From Lederbergia galactosidilytica (lineage in GTDB: Bacteria; Bacillota; Bacilli; Bacillales; Bacillaceae_C), in contig NZ_JAGGKH010000013.1 in the NCBI RefSeq assembly GCF_017873565.1, positions 1-64,000 of the forward strand: 64,000 bases of DNA, in the 5' to 3' direction. The notes beneath the pieces were generated by a model. It searched no databases. It saw nothing but the letters and a program-made list of their open reading frames with translations, and was not told the origin of the DNA. This document shows, one piece after another, positions 17,998-26,179 of this stretch (its first letter is position 1; the number at the start of each line of letters is the position of its first letter). Both the position numbers and the translations under genes were made by a program.

Positions 17998-19296
17998 TTA
18001 TTTACGCTTTGATTCCCATTTTTTCGTGGAATCAGCTTCTACGTCTTCCCAAGACAGTTTTCCGTCTAGATATTTTTGCATGTCAGCGCCAAGTTCATCT
18101 CCCCAGCCATCAGGATAACCTAGGAATACCCAACCGATTGTTTTGCCATCAGAAGCATATTGGTAGATTTCTTTAGATAGTGGATCAGAAATTTTGTCTG
18201 TGTCAAAACCTTCATAAGCAGGGATGAATTTAAAGTCATTAAGTACAGACTCTTTCCCTTCGTCAGAAGTATACAGCCAATCTAGAAAATCTTTAGAAGC
18301 TTCTACAGTCTCATCATCACTATTGCTATTAACAGCCCAATAATTTGGAATTCCTACTGGAAGACTACCTTCATATCCTTCTACAGGAATTGGTAGAATT
18401 CCGATATTATTTTCAGCAAAATCTGAATCCATTTCGGATACAGATGGATAAATCCAGTTCCCTTGTTGAATCATCGCTACTTGTTCTAGTGAGAAATACT
18501 CTTCTACCTGTTGAGAATAATCAAGGCTTAGAGATGGTTGAACAGAGTATTTATTTTCCAAGTCCAACATTCTTTGCATTTCAGAGCCACGGTCAAACTT
18601 CACAGTGTCTGACTCATAAGCATTTAGAACTTGATGATCAAATTCTGGGGCAAAATAAACGTTCGCAAGATGGTTGCCGAGCACCCATTTTTCTTTTGCT
18701 GGTAAAGCAAAGACTGCTTCAATTTCAAGCTCGTCCTTCTTACTGTCGATCGTTTTTACCGCTTTCTCTAAATCGTCATATGTCAAAATCTCATCGGCAT
18801 TTACGCCCGCCTTTTCAAAAACGGTTTTATTATAGATAAAACCATAACCTTCTTGGTTAAATGGTAACCCTTGTACTTTCCCATCTTTTGTCACAGCATC
18901 CAATGTACCTTCTAGGGCTGCCTTTGCTGCTTTTGTATCAGATAAATCGCTTAAATTTCCTTCAAATTGTGCCGCTTCAGATGGACCAGCAATACTGAAA
19001 ATGTCTGGTTCATCACCAGATGAAAATTGAGATTTTAATGAGCTAATGTAGTCTGTTCCACCACCAACACTCGTAATATTAATTTTCACATCTGGATTTT
19101 CTTCTTCATACTTTTTTGCTAAATCTTTAAATTGTTTATTAAACTCTACTTTTCCTTGAAAAATATCAATCGTCACTTTATCTTTGGAAGATTCTTTTTT
19201 CGCTCCTCCTTCATCACCTGATGAACATCCAGCCAATAATAGTCCGGAAACAGCCAATGTTGCGACAACTTTTGATAAAACTTTTTTTCCTTTCAT
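17998..19296 (-). CDS. Carbohydrate ABC transporter substrate-binding lipoprotein
   Basis: A 432-aa CUT1 solute-binding lipoprotein. The signal peptide (about 1-20) ends in the lipobox SGLLLAGCSSG, and a family-1 (MalE/MsmE-like) binding fold follows. The longer frame starting at 19344 has no ribosome site, while the ATG at 19296 is preceded by AGAGGAGTGAG. It is the first gene of the sucrose/oligosaccharide operon. A consensus promoter upstream overlaps a LacI-type operator. The ligand is probably sucrose or a gluco-/fructo-oligosaccharide, judged from the GH32 and GH13 genes in the same operon. Confidence 0.92.
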   Translation of the reverse strand: MKGKKVLSKVVATLAVSGLLLAGCSSGDEGGAKKESSKDKVTIDIFQGKVEFNKQFKDLAKKYEEENPDVKINITSVGGGTDYISSLKSQFSSGDEPDIFSIAGPSEAAQFEGNLSDLSDTKAAKAALEGTLDAVTKDGKVQGLPFNQEGYGFIYNKTVFEKAGVNADEILTYDDLEKAVKTIDSKKDELEIEAVFALPAKEKWVLGNHLANVYFAPEFDHQVLNAYESDTVKFDRGSEMQRMLDLENKYSVQPSLSLDYSQQVEEYFSLEQVAMIQQGNWIYPSVSEMDSDFAENNIGILPIPVEGYEGSLPVGIPNYWAVNSNSDDETVEASKDFLDWLYTSDEGKESVLNDFKFIPAYEGFDTDKISDPLSKEIYQYASDGKTIGWVFLGYPDGWGDELGADMQKYLDGKLSWEDVEADSTKKWESKRK

Positions 19297-19429
19297 TCTG
19301 CTCACTCCTCTTTTGATAGTATGTAACGCATGAATTATGTCCATTCATTCTAGACAGCATTCATTGCAAATTCTTTAAATATGCAAGAAAGAAAAAAAGT
19401 CCTTTCTCACTATTACCTTTCTGCCAGTG

Positions 19430-19469
19430 ATTATACTATCACCCATTTTATGTGTCAAACGTTTTCACA
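19430..19469 (-). promoter_or_regulatory. Consensus promoter plus LacI operator for the sugar-uptake operon
   Basis: Reading the minus strand, a perfect TTGACA (19458-19453), a 17-bp spacer and a perfect TATAAT (19435-19430). The palindromic operator TGTCAAACGTTTTCACA (19453-19469) overlaps the -35 box, so a bound LacI protein would block RNA polymerase. Confidence 0.85.
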
Positions 19470-19563
19470 TCTTTTTTTTATGAAAAAACAGACTTTTTCA
19501 CAGCATATTTCTTAAATATCATGAAATAAACTGTATTGTTAGTGTTTGAAATATTATATTTTA

Positions 19564-19600
19564 TGGAAACGTTTGACATATTATATAATGAGTGTAAGAT
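19564..19600 (+). promoter_or_regulatory. lacI promoter with overlapping operator
   Basis: The operator TGGAAACGTTTGACA (19564-19578) contains the -35 TTGACA (19573-19578). A 16-bp spacer leads to TAAGAT (19595-19600). The layout mirrors that of the divergent operon promoter and implies autoregulation. Confidence 0.75.
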
Positions 19601-19651
19601 AAAATTAAAAAGAAGTAAAGCTTACTTGTTCTATACCTTATTTACATAAAT

Positions 19652-19663
19652 TAAAACGTTTTA
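19652..19663. promoter_or_regulatory. Third LacI-type operator
   Basis: The perfect palindrome TAAAACGTTTTA lies in the lacI 5' untranslated region. With the two operators 90 and 190 bp away it could support DNA looping. Confidence 0.55.
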
Positions 19664-19799
19664 CTAATAGACGGAAACGCCTTGTTTTGATGGATAAGCG
19701 GCTAAAGATAAAAGATCCTCCTATTTCGTCGCCATTGTGGGCTTTGATAAGTAGTTAAATTACTTTAGAAAGATAAATTTGTTATGGGGGTGATATGAA

Positions 19800-20789
19800 T
19801 TGGCCAGTATAAAAGATGTAGCAAAATTGGCAGGGGTTTCTGTTACGACCGTTTCAAGAGTATTAAATAATCGCGGATATATTGGGAATGAAACACGCCA
19901 AAAGGTAGAAATGGCGATAAAGGAATTAGACTACCAACCAAATCAAATTGCTCGCGCACTCCTGAAAAACCAATCTAACCTTATTGGAATGATTGTCCCT
20001 GATCTAAGCCACCCACTTTTCTCTGAATTGATTCATTGGGTAGAAGCATTTGCTAATGAAAAGAATTATAAGCTTCTAGTTTGTAATTCCTTACAAGAAT
20101 CTGAAAAAGAAAGCAATTATATCAGCATGTTACGGCAAAATCGAGTAGATGGAATTATTATGTGTAGCCATTCCTTAGAAGTGGAGGAATATTTAAAACT
20201 ATCTTTACCTATAGTTTCTTTCGATCGGATTATTTCTCCTTCTATTCCCTATGTTGCCAGCGATAATTATAAGGGTGGAGAGTTAGCTACAACACATTTA
20301 CTAGAAAAAAACTGCAATAAAATCCTTCATATTTCAGGTCCCTTACAGTATGATTTATTAGCTAATCGCCGTACAGACGCATTTCAATTGACCTGTATGA
20401 AAAAGGACGTCCAATTTACGATCCTTGAGGGAGCACATGTAAAAGCCGATTTTCAAAGCAACTGGGAATTTATTGAAAGAGAATTAGCGAATCAACTTAC
20501 TAAGTTCGATGGTGTTTTTTGTAGCAATGATATTATGGCCTACACTCTTTATGTTTATGCCATACAACATGGGATTCAAATCCCTGAGCAATTAAAGATA
20601 ATTGGCTATGATTATCATAATTTTACAAGAATGCTTCAACAACCACGACTTACCACCGTCAAACAGCCTTTAGATCGGATCGGTAAAGCCCTCTGTTCTT
20701 CTTTAATCGATCAAATTGAAAATGAAAAAATAGATGATAAGAATAACATTGTGATTGATGTTGAGCTTATTAGAGGAGATACTACCTAA
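19800..20789 (+). CDS. LacI-family transcriptional regulator of the sugar locus
   Basis: A 329-aa LacI/GalR repressor. The N-terminal helix-turn-helix reads IKDVAKLAGVSVTTVSRVLN (4-23), with a hinge helix to about residue 60 and a periplasmic-binding-protein-like effector domain (about 60-325). It is divergent from the importer/hydrolase operon. It starts at TTG behind GGGGGTGAT, and the ATG at 19795 is out of frame. Operators on both divergent promoters indicate that it represses the operon and itself; the inducer is probably the transported sugar or a breakdown product. A terminator follows. Assignment as local regulator is from position plus operator match. Confidence 0.92.
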   Translation: MASIKDVAKLAGVSVTTVSRVLNNRGYIGNETRQKVEMAIKELDYQPNQIARALLKNQSNLIGMIVPDLSHPLFSELIHWVEAFANEKNYKLLVCNSLQESEKESNYISMLRQNRVDGIIMCSHSLEVEEYLKLSLPIVSFDRIISPSIPYVASDNYKGGELATTHLLEKNCNKILHISGPLQYDLLANRRTDAFQLTCMKKDVQFTILEGAHVKADFQSNWEFIERELANQLTKFDGVFCSNDIMAYTLYVYAIQHGIQIPEQLKIIGYDYHNFTRMLQQPRLTTVKQPLDRIGKALCSSLIDQIENEKIDDKNNIVIDVELIRGDTT

Positions 20790-20815
20790 TTGTCAAATTT
20801 CATAACTATGGCGGT

Positions 20816-20862
20816 AATTGTAGCGCCACCCATGATGGTGTGTGCTACAAATTTTTTATATT
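20816..20862 (+). terminator. Terminator of the lacI-type gene
   Basis: AATTGTAGC plus CACC pairs with GGTG plus GCTACAAATT around a CATGAT loop, followed by TTTTTT. Confidence 0.8.
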
Positions 20863-21002
20863 GAAATGGTGAAGAGTAGTAAAGCCTCCCCTTGCTAACA
20901 GTTCATAGTGTCTGAGCTTACTAATCTTATTAAACTACCATTGCTCTCCATGGGAAGAAAAACTATTATAAATATAGATCGTTTTTATAGGGGTTGGACT
21001 TT

Positions 21003-21752
21003 TTGCAAATGGTTGAATTGATATTCGTAATGCTTTTCATTGGTTTATTACTCGGTTTTATTGGGGCAGGTGGCTCTGGATTTATGATAGCCATCTTAAC
21101 AGTGGGATTTGGATACCCTATTCATCTAGCTATGGGAACAGCGCTCGCAGCTATGATGTTTACTTCATTGTCTGGCACAATCAGCCATATTCGGGAAAGA
21201 AATACTGATATTATTAGTGGCCTGTTAATTGGTATAGTCGGGGCTGTGGCAGCATGGTTCGGAGCGGGTATTGCACTTAGCATTCCAGAGTCTGTAATCA
21301 CTTGGTTAACAGCTAGCATGTTAGCTCTATCTAGTATTGCTCTGTTTTTGCGTTTAGTTTTAGCAACAGGTGATTCTGTTCCATTGAAGAAAAAGACCAT
21401 TCGTTATCCCTTAGCAGTCGTTAGTCTCGGATTAATAACCGGCTTTTTATCAGGGACATTTGGTATTGGTGCGACTCCATTTATTCAATTAGGGCTAATG
21501 TTGTTACTTGGATTACCAATGCGTTTAGCTGCTGGTACTTCCATGCTGATTATTTTACCAATCGCTGCGGCAGGAGGAGCTGGGTATTATTGGGCAGATA
21601 GTCTAGATGTCCCACTCTTACTTACCGTTCTTGTAGGAACTATGACTGGATCTTATCTCGGGGCTAAACTCACAAAACGTGCCCCACAAAAACTTCTCAA
21701 AATTGGGATTATTGCTACTCCACTTGCTGCTGCTCTTATCCTCTTTTTTTAG
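21003..21752 (+). CDS. TauE/SafE family (sulfite/organosulfonate) exporter
   Basis: A membrane protein of about 249 aa in the TauE/SafE (DUF81) family, with about eight TM helices arranged as two repeats. Each repeat opens with a glycine-rich motif (GFIGAGGSGF near 20 and GFLSGTFGIGA near 145). Family members export sulfite, sulfoacetate or similar anions, but the substrate here is unknown. The TTG at 20994 abuts the AGGGG ribosome site. The TTG at 21003 is best spaced, and the ATG at 21009 is also possible. It is monocistronic and converges on the agr-like operon. Confidence 0.8.
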   Translation: MQMVELIFVMLFIGLLLGFIGAGGSGFMIAILTVGFGYPIHLAMGTALAAMMFTSLSGTISHIRERNTDIISGLLIGIVGAVAAWFGAGIALSIPESVITWLTASMLALSSIALFLRLVLATGDSVPLKKKTIRYPLAVVSLGLITGFLSGTFGIGATPFIQLGLMLLLGLPMRLAAGTSMLIILPIAAAGGAGYYWADSLDVPLLLTVLVGTMTGSYLGAKLTKRAPQKLLKIGIIATPLAAALILFF

Positions 21753-21803
21753 TATTCCCCAAACAAAACTCTGCTACAACGTGAATCCCAAAGAATATTA
21801 ATA

Positions 21804-21850
21804 ACAAAAAGCTCGTCCATAAGCTATTAAACTCTGGAACGAGCTTTTCT
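21804..21850 (-). terminator. Terminator of the agr-like operon
   Basis: Reading the minus strand, AAAGCTCGTTCC pairs with GGACGAGCTTT and is followed by TTG and more T. It lies just past the stop codon of the small agrD-type ORF. Confidence 0.8.
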
Positions 21851-21858
21851 TCTACCAA

Positions 21859-21981
21859 TTATTTAGTTTTCTTTAAGCTTTCTGGAATCTTAGGTGCGTG
21901 TACCAAGGGACTAGATGCGGAGACAAATGTTGAAGCAACAGCATGAGTAGCTTTAGAAACATGTTTAGCCAGTTTTCTCAC
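21859..21981 (-). CDS. agrD: AgrD-like cyclic lactone autoinducer precursor
   Basis: A 40-aa ORF too short for ordinary gene calling. It starts at GTG with GGAGGTGATAAAA upstream and overlaps the agrB stop by 17 nt, so it is translationally coupled. The layout matches AgrD: a basic amphipathic N-terminal helix (RKLAKHVSKATHAVAST), a short core (SASSPLVHA), and the C-terminal recognition tail PKIPESLKK that corresponds to the P-x-x-P-x-x-L tail removed by AgrB. There is no cysteine. By alignment to the tail, Ser23 would close a five-residue lactone ring ending at Val27, as Ser does in a few known AIPs. Ring boundaries are inferred. Confidence 0.85.
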   Translation of the reverse strand: MRKLAKHVSKATHAVASTFVSASSPLVHAPKIPESLKKTK

Positions 21982-22564
21982 TTTTATCACCTCCTTTAAA
22001 GAGTTGAATCAATATATGATCCAATCCACGAATGGACTTTATTCCAATTGGGGTTAATAACAGTGCTTGGAGAAAAGCACCAATTATAAAACCTTCTTGT
22101 TCCAAATAGAGATAAAAGCAAAGAGCAATAAGTAACCAGACAAAAGCAAAGATCTTCTTTTTTCTCTCCCACTGTGCTGAATGTTTCAGCTGATGTTCCT
22201 CATAATATGGCGCAAATTTTAAAATTAAAAATAGGCTTAGCACCCAATAAAAAAAGATATATATTTCTTTTCCTGGTATCCATATGATCGTGGTCAATAA
22301 CAGCAGGCTTGTAATAGAACAAGCAAGAGATTGTTGTAGATGAGCGCCTCCAGTTAGGATACGAAGAATCATAAAAGATAGACCTACTTGTAAAATTAAG
22401 ATATAAGCATTTAATATCCAACCCACAACCATAATTAATAGGATTGTAAAGAGCAAGTTAAAAATAATTGTAAAGCCAAAAACAAGCACATCATGTGGAG
22501 CTGTTTCCTGAGGATTAACTCTTTTTAAACGATCCGCAAAGACCACAGCCCATTTCTCAAACAT
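21965..22564 (-). CDS. agrB: AgrB-like accessory gene regulator B (peptide processing membrane endopeptidase)
   Basis: A 199-aa membrane cysteine protease of the AgrB family. It cuts the C-terminal tail from AgrD and cyclises the peptide. The catalytic signature is ILTGGAHLQQSLAC, with the His and Cys seven residues apart (about 73 and 80), and five to six TM helices surround it. The upstream ATG of the longer frame lies inside the previous gene. The ATG at 22564 has AAAGGATG before it and gives the family's usual length. It overlaps agrD and lies 14 bp after the receptor-like gene. Confidence 0.88.
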   Translation of the reverse strand: MFEKWAVVFADRLKRVNPQETAPHDVLVFGFTIIFNLLFTILLIMVVGWILNAYILILQVGLSFMILRILTGGAHLQQSLACSITSLLLLTTIIWIPGKEIYIFFYWVLSLFLILKFAPYYEEHQLKHSAQWERKKKIFAFVWLLIALCFYLYLEQEGFIIGAFLQALLLTPIGIKSIRGLDHILIQLFKGGDKSEKTG

Positions 22565-22577
22565 CTGACCACATCCT

Positions 22578-23843
22578 TTATAAAATCGGAGAGCGAATCG
22601 ATAACTTAATAGGTTGAAAATCCGATTGAATGATAGCTCCAAGATGCTTTAAATGTAGTATAGCATCATAATAAGTTAAGTTTTCATCAACTTTTTCTTC
22701 AATATGGAAAGGGCTTGTGATAGTAAAAGAAATGGCTTCTTCTCCCCCGCTATCCATATGAAAATTGATTGTTTTTTCTTGTTCTTCTGATGCTCGGAAA
22801 AGTATGTAAATAAGATCATCCAATACTCTACTAATACAAACAATTTGTTGTAGTGAAATAGACACTCCTCCATGTACCTCTCCGGAAACCTTAATAGATA
22901 CTCCAAATAGTTGACCTAACTTTCTTTTGTTAATTAAGAAACTATATAACAATTCATCAAGTTGCGGAGTCACATTTTGGGAAACAGAAGAAAGTTTTAA
23001 TGGTGCTTTATCTAATTGATTAGATTCAATATAATCAGTAATCAGATTGTAGGCTTGTCTTTCAGTAAGTTTTAGTATTGCCTGAAAATGCTGGGTGCTT
23101 TCTTCTTTTAAATTTTCAACTCGATCGATTATCCGTTGCTCTTGGTCAAGGAAAAGTTGTTTCGCCTCCAAAAACTGCTGTTTTTGAAACTGAATATGAA
23201 GAAACAAGTAGAAAGATAAAATGATAAAACCTAGAATCATGACTAACAAAATTAACAATTGTTTATGTGGAGCTTCTTCGCCTAATAGAGAGTAAACCGT
23301 TAAACAGATAAAAGCAATCGTAGAAATGGAGATCAACGTAATGAGTGTTCTATATTTCTTATTCATTCTAGGGCCTCTAATAATGAAACGAACCTCATTC
23401 AATTGATAGGTAGAAAATCTTACTATCATGCTGATTACAAATAGGCTTATAATGGTTAACACTTGAATTGTCGTCTTATTTAAAAAATCAAAAAAGAAAT
23501 GAAAATGGTCCCATGTAAATGCCCTTACAAGAACTTCCATAAAAATCATTTGAATGAAAATGTAAAAACCGTAGCCAATACTTGTAATGACAAAAGCTTC
23601 TAACATTTTATTAGCAAAAAACCATCTAACTAAAAGAAGGGCTGAGAGAATTTGTAGAATGATGATATAGGGAATAAGAAGTGGACTATGATGTAGAAGT
23701 AATGAAAAAATACTCATCATTCCAGCAATTAAAGCCATCGCTTTATAACTTCCTTTAAAGGAATATCCCAATATCATAATGGGAAATAGAAATAAACATA
23801 GCCATTCAAAAAAGGAGAGGACGAGCGTAATGATTATATCCAT
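22578..23843 (-). CDS. Divergent AgrC-like membrane sensor
   Basis: A 421-aa protein with about six N-terminal TM helices (1-215), a coiled linker (about 220-260) and a cytoplasmic AgrC/Spo0B-like region. The layout and position fit an AIP receptor. The kinase part is unusual. Around the expected phospho-acceptor helix I see TQHFQAILKLTE, where AgrC proteins have His-x-x-x-Asn. The N-box is replaced by RVLDDLIYIL, with Asp where Asn binds magnesium, and no Gly-rich G-box is visible. It may bind peptide without being an active kinase. It lies 36 bp after the soluble kinase gene and just before agrB. AAAAGGAG precedes the ATG. Confidence 0.7.
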   Translation of the reverse strand: MDIIITLVLSFFEWLCLFLFPIMILGYSFKGSYKAMALIAGMMSIFSLLLHHSPLLIPYIIILQILSALLLVRWFFANKMLEAFVITSIGYGFYIFIQMIFMEVLVRAFTWDHFHFFFDFLNKTTIQVLTIISLFVISMIVRFSTYQLNEVRFIIRGPRMNKKYRTLITLISISTIAFICLTVYSLLGEEAPHKQLLILLVMILGFIILSFYLFLHIQFQKQQFLEAKQLFLDQEQRIIDRVENLKEESTQHFQAILKLTERQAYNLITDYIESNQLDKAPLKLSSVSQNVTPQLDELLYSFLINKRKLGQLFGVSIKVSGEVHGGVSISLQQIVCISRVLDDLIYILFRASEEQEKTINFHMDSGGEEAISFTITSPFHIEEKVDENLTYYDAILHLKHLGAIIQSDFQPIKLSIRSPIL

Positions 23844-23879
23844 ACTGAACTCCTTTTACATATTAATGATTTATGTTTT

Positions 23880-24668
23880 TCAAGGTGTATTCTTTATTAA
23901 TGGAAGTCGGATACGAACCTGAGTACCTTGAGGTTGTTGATTTTGAATAGACATTTCTCCATTTAGAGTTTCAACAATCGCTTTACAGATCGGTAAACCC
24001 ACACCGGTTCCCTCCTCTTTGGTTGTGAAAAATGGCGAAAATAAGTGTTCAATTAAATCTTCGGGAATCCCTTTGCCATTATCTGTTATGAAAATCCATA
24101 CATCTGTGTCTTCTTTTTTTAAGCGAGTATGGATCAGACATTCCCCTTCCGATGCTTCAATCGCATTATTCATCAAGTTGACGAGTAATTGCTTAAGCCG
24201 TGATTCATTACCAGTAATATAAATTTCATCGGGCAAGTCTGTAGAGAATTGGACATTCTCATATTCAGGCTGCATTTTAAAGATGGCGATTGTTTTCTCC
24301 ACCATACATTTCACGTTAATAATCGATAAATGATCCTTATGAAAATCTGTTGTTGCTAAAATAAGAAGCTCTTGAATTAAAGACTCCATTCGCAAAGCTT
24401 CGTCCTTAATAATGGAAAGGTATTGACTTATCTTCTGATTCGACTTTACCGCTTGATCTTGCTCAAGGAATTGAGTAAACCCGATGATAGAAGTTAAAGG
24501 ATTGCGAATTTCATGGGCAAAAAATGCAGCTAAACGTCCAATAATTTCGTCATGATTTTGATTTTCATTCTTTTCTTCTTTTGCCAGTATCTCCGATTCA
24601 CTCTTCTGTTTCTTAAACGGTCTCATCTTTTTCCAAATTATTTGATTAAAAAATGGCCAAGTGTTCAT
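23880..24668 (-). CDS. Soluble sensor histidine kinase (sporulation-kinase-like catalytic region)
   Basis: A 262-aa kinase without transmembrane segments. The H-box FFAHEIRNPLTSIIGFTQFL (His near 52) is followed by the N-box LLVNLMNNAIEAS, the G1-box DNGKGIPE, the F-box and the G2-box GTGVGLPICKAIVETL. The motif AHEIRNPLTSIIGF is typical of the KinA-KinE/PilS group of Bacillus. It has no sensor domain of its own and heads the agr-like operon, so the membrane protein encoded next may be its sensory partner. No response regulator gene is adjacent; Spo0F or another regulator elsewhere is a possible target. The ribosome site AGGAGAG is about 12 nt from the ATG. Confidence 0.88.
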   Translation of the reverse strand: MNTWPFFNQIIWKKMRPFKKQKSESEILAKEEKNENQNHDEIIGRLAAFFAHEIRNPLTSIIGFTQFLEQDQAVKSNQKISQYLSIIKDEALRMESLIQELLILATTDFHKDHLSIINVKCMVEKTIAIFKMQPEYENVQFSTDLPDEIYITGNESRLKQLLVNLMNNAIEASEGECLIHTRLKKEDTDVWIFITDNGKGIPEDLIEHLFSPFFTTKEEGTGVGLPICKAIVETLNGEMSIQNQQPQGTQVRIRLPLIKNTP

Positions 24669-25032
24669 CGAGGTTTATACTCTCCTAAGGGATTGTTTAG
24701 TAACTCAAAAATCAAAGTCGATACTCCTGTTCCACTAAAAATTTTCTTCTGTGCTTCGTTTATGCCCTTAAACTTCTATAATGAGTGAAACTACCTCTTA
24801 TGCTCGGTTAAGGCTTCAATATCTTAGATACCAATATGGACTAATCGATGAAGGTAGAATACAACATGTAGCGAATGTTCATTCGATCTTCAATTTCTTT
24901 TTTTGTAGTATTTATGCCTCTAAAACAATTCTATAACACATTTTTTAAAAAGGCCGTCGAAAATCGTCGACTACCTAAAAATTTTTACAAATTTCCTTAT
25001 ATTTGTATTGTAATAGAAATTCAGAGTGTAGA
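24669..25032. other. Intergenic region upstream of the agr-like operon
   Basis: AT-rich spacer expected to hold the operon promoter. No ORF with a ribosome site and no clear operator was found. Confidence 0.35.
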
Positions 25033-25071
25033 CAAAAGGGTTGGAAATCAAAATGATTTCCAACCCTTTTG
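25033..25071. terminator. Strong hairpin beside the IS1182 remnant
   Basis: A perfect 18-bp inverted repeat (arm 25033-25050 starts CAAAAGGGTTGG) with a 3-nt loop. A/T tracts within the stem allow it to work in both directions. Confidence 0.65.
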
Positions 25072-25130
25072 CTATTCATACAGGATCATTCTATGAAAAA
25101 GAGCCATAAATGCTCTCCTTATCGTTTCTA

Positions 25131-25803
25131 TTACGCCATAATTGGCGTTTTCCATGTCCAGCTGGCCAGCTTCTTAAGATGTAAGGCAGCAAAAGTCAGC
25201 ATCGCCTGCATGGACATTTTTTTAAGTCCCCTAATGGGTTGTCCATCGCAGGCCATGCTTTTCTTTTGCATCGGTAAAGACACGCCCATTCGTCTCTTTA
25301 CGAACAACCCTCTTCTCAAACTTTCTTTTATTCGCGCTGGCTTTCACATGGGTCGAATCAATAAAGACATGGTCAGGGCTGAGAAGCCCGCGGTTTGTCA
25401 CCTCGTTTAGAACTTTATTGAAGATCTGCTCGAATAGGTCTGTATCTGCAAATCGACGCACATAGTTTTTTCCGAACGTGGAAAAGCGAAGAACCTTTGT
25501 ATGAAAGCCCAAGCCAAGGAACCAGCGATATGCCACATTCGTTCCAATATCCTTGATTGTCTGGTCCATGGAACGGATGCCTAAGGTATACTGAATGAAT
25601 GTCATCTTGATCAGTACGACAGGATCTATGCTGGGTCTCCCAATGGTTGAGTAAAGATCTTCGACTAATGGATAGATAAAGGAGAAATCAATAGTCGCAT
25701 CCAGTTTGCGCACCAGATGGTCTAGAGGAACCAACTGCTCTATTGTCAGCATTTCTAGCTGTTCGCGTCCATTATTTTGATTCTTCGTCATCATATCCAT
25801 CAC
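25131..25803 (-). pseudogene. IS1182-family transposase, internally deleted and frameshifted
   Basis: The N-terminal 170 or so residues (MLTIEQLVPLDHLVRKLDA, GRPSIDPVVLIKM, GLLSPDHVFIDSTHVKASAN with a DDE-type first Asp) match IS1182-family transposases, which are normally about 450 aa. After VFTDAKE the frame jumps to the extreme C-terminus (KHGLRWTT, then out of frame RGLKKMSMQAML and KKLASWTWKTP), so the central catalytic part is deleted and a one-base shift follows. The remnant cannot transpose by itself. I could not define its terminal inverted repeats. Confidence 0.8.
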
Positions 25804-25827
25804 CTCATTCAGTTAATAGGAAACACC

Positions 25828-25954
25828 GTTGATTGGAGCGGAGAGCGGCTACTCCAGCGGGAACAGCGCGAGCTGAAGCCCCTGGACTGAGCGCAGCGAG
25901 GAAAGCGGCTGAAGCCGTGCCTGCGGAAAGCGTCCGCTCGCAGCGGAAATCAAC
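25828..25954. repeat. 127-bp GC-rich imperfect palindrome (Bacillus-type dispersed repeat)
   Basis: The ends GTTGATTGGAGCG and AGCGGAAATCAAC are inverted relatives. The interior (AGCGGCTACTCC, GCGGAAAGCGTCCG) is far richer in GC than the window. It resembles dispersed palindromic repeats I know from Bacillus genomes that begin GTTGATTGGAGCGGA and end AGCGGAAATCAAC. It lies between the IS1182 remnant and the next operon. Confidence 0.65.
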
Positions 25955-25988
25955 CTTTCTAGCTTTATCTCTATTTTAAAAGAAAAAA

Positions 25989-26029
25989 ACTGTAGGCAAA
26001 CACCAAAATTCATGGTGTTTGTCTACAGT
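25989..26029. terminator. Hairpin with terminator features
   Basis: ACTGTAG plus GCAAACACCA pairs with TGGTGTTTG plus TCTACAGT over a 7-nt loop. An A-run on the left makes it a minus-strand terminator, although no intact minus-strand gene needs one here. Confidence 0.55.
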
Positions 26030-26111
26030 CTGATTAATGGTGTTTATTAGTTGTATATTCTATATAAAATTTCAACTTTCCGCACATTCCCGCATTTTTA
26101 TTTTAGAGGTA

Positions 26112-26135
26112 TTTTTCTTCATATATTCTTAACAA
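26112..26135 (+). promoter_or_regulatory. Shared redox-operon element, copy 1
   Basis: A 24-bp sequence containing TTCTT at 26115 and again at 26126 (11 bp apart) and ending TTAACAA. It is identical except for one base to the element at 27742-27765. Both sit about 45 bp upstream of the first start codon of a thioredoxin-type operon. Direct repeats with an 11-bp pitch are typical of OmpR/PhoB-family response regulators, and such a regulator is encoded at 29147. Confidence 0.6.
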
Positions 26136-26179
26136 TCACAGTGCATAGTTTAAATGATCGATAGAAAGAAGGTGTTCTT

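Noticed and set aside
25231-25803. Active IS1182 transposase
   Set aside because: The central catalytic region is missing and the C-terminus is out of frame.
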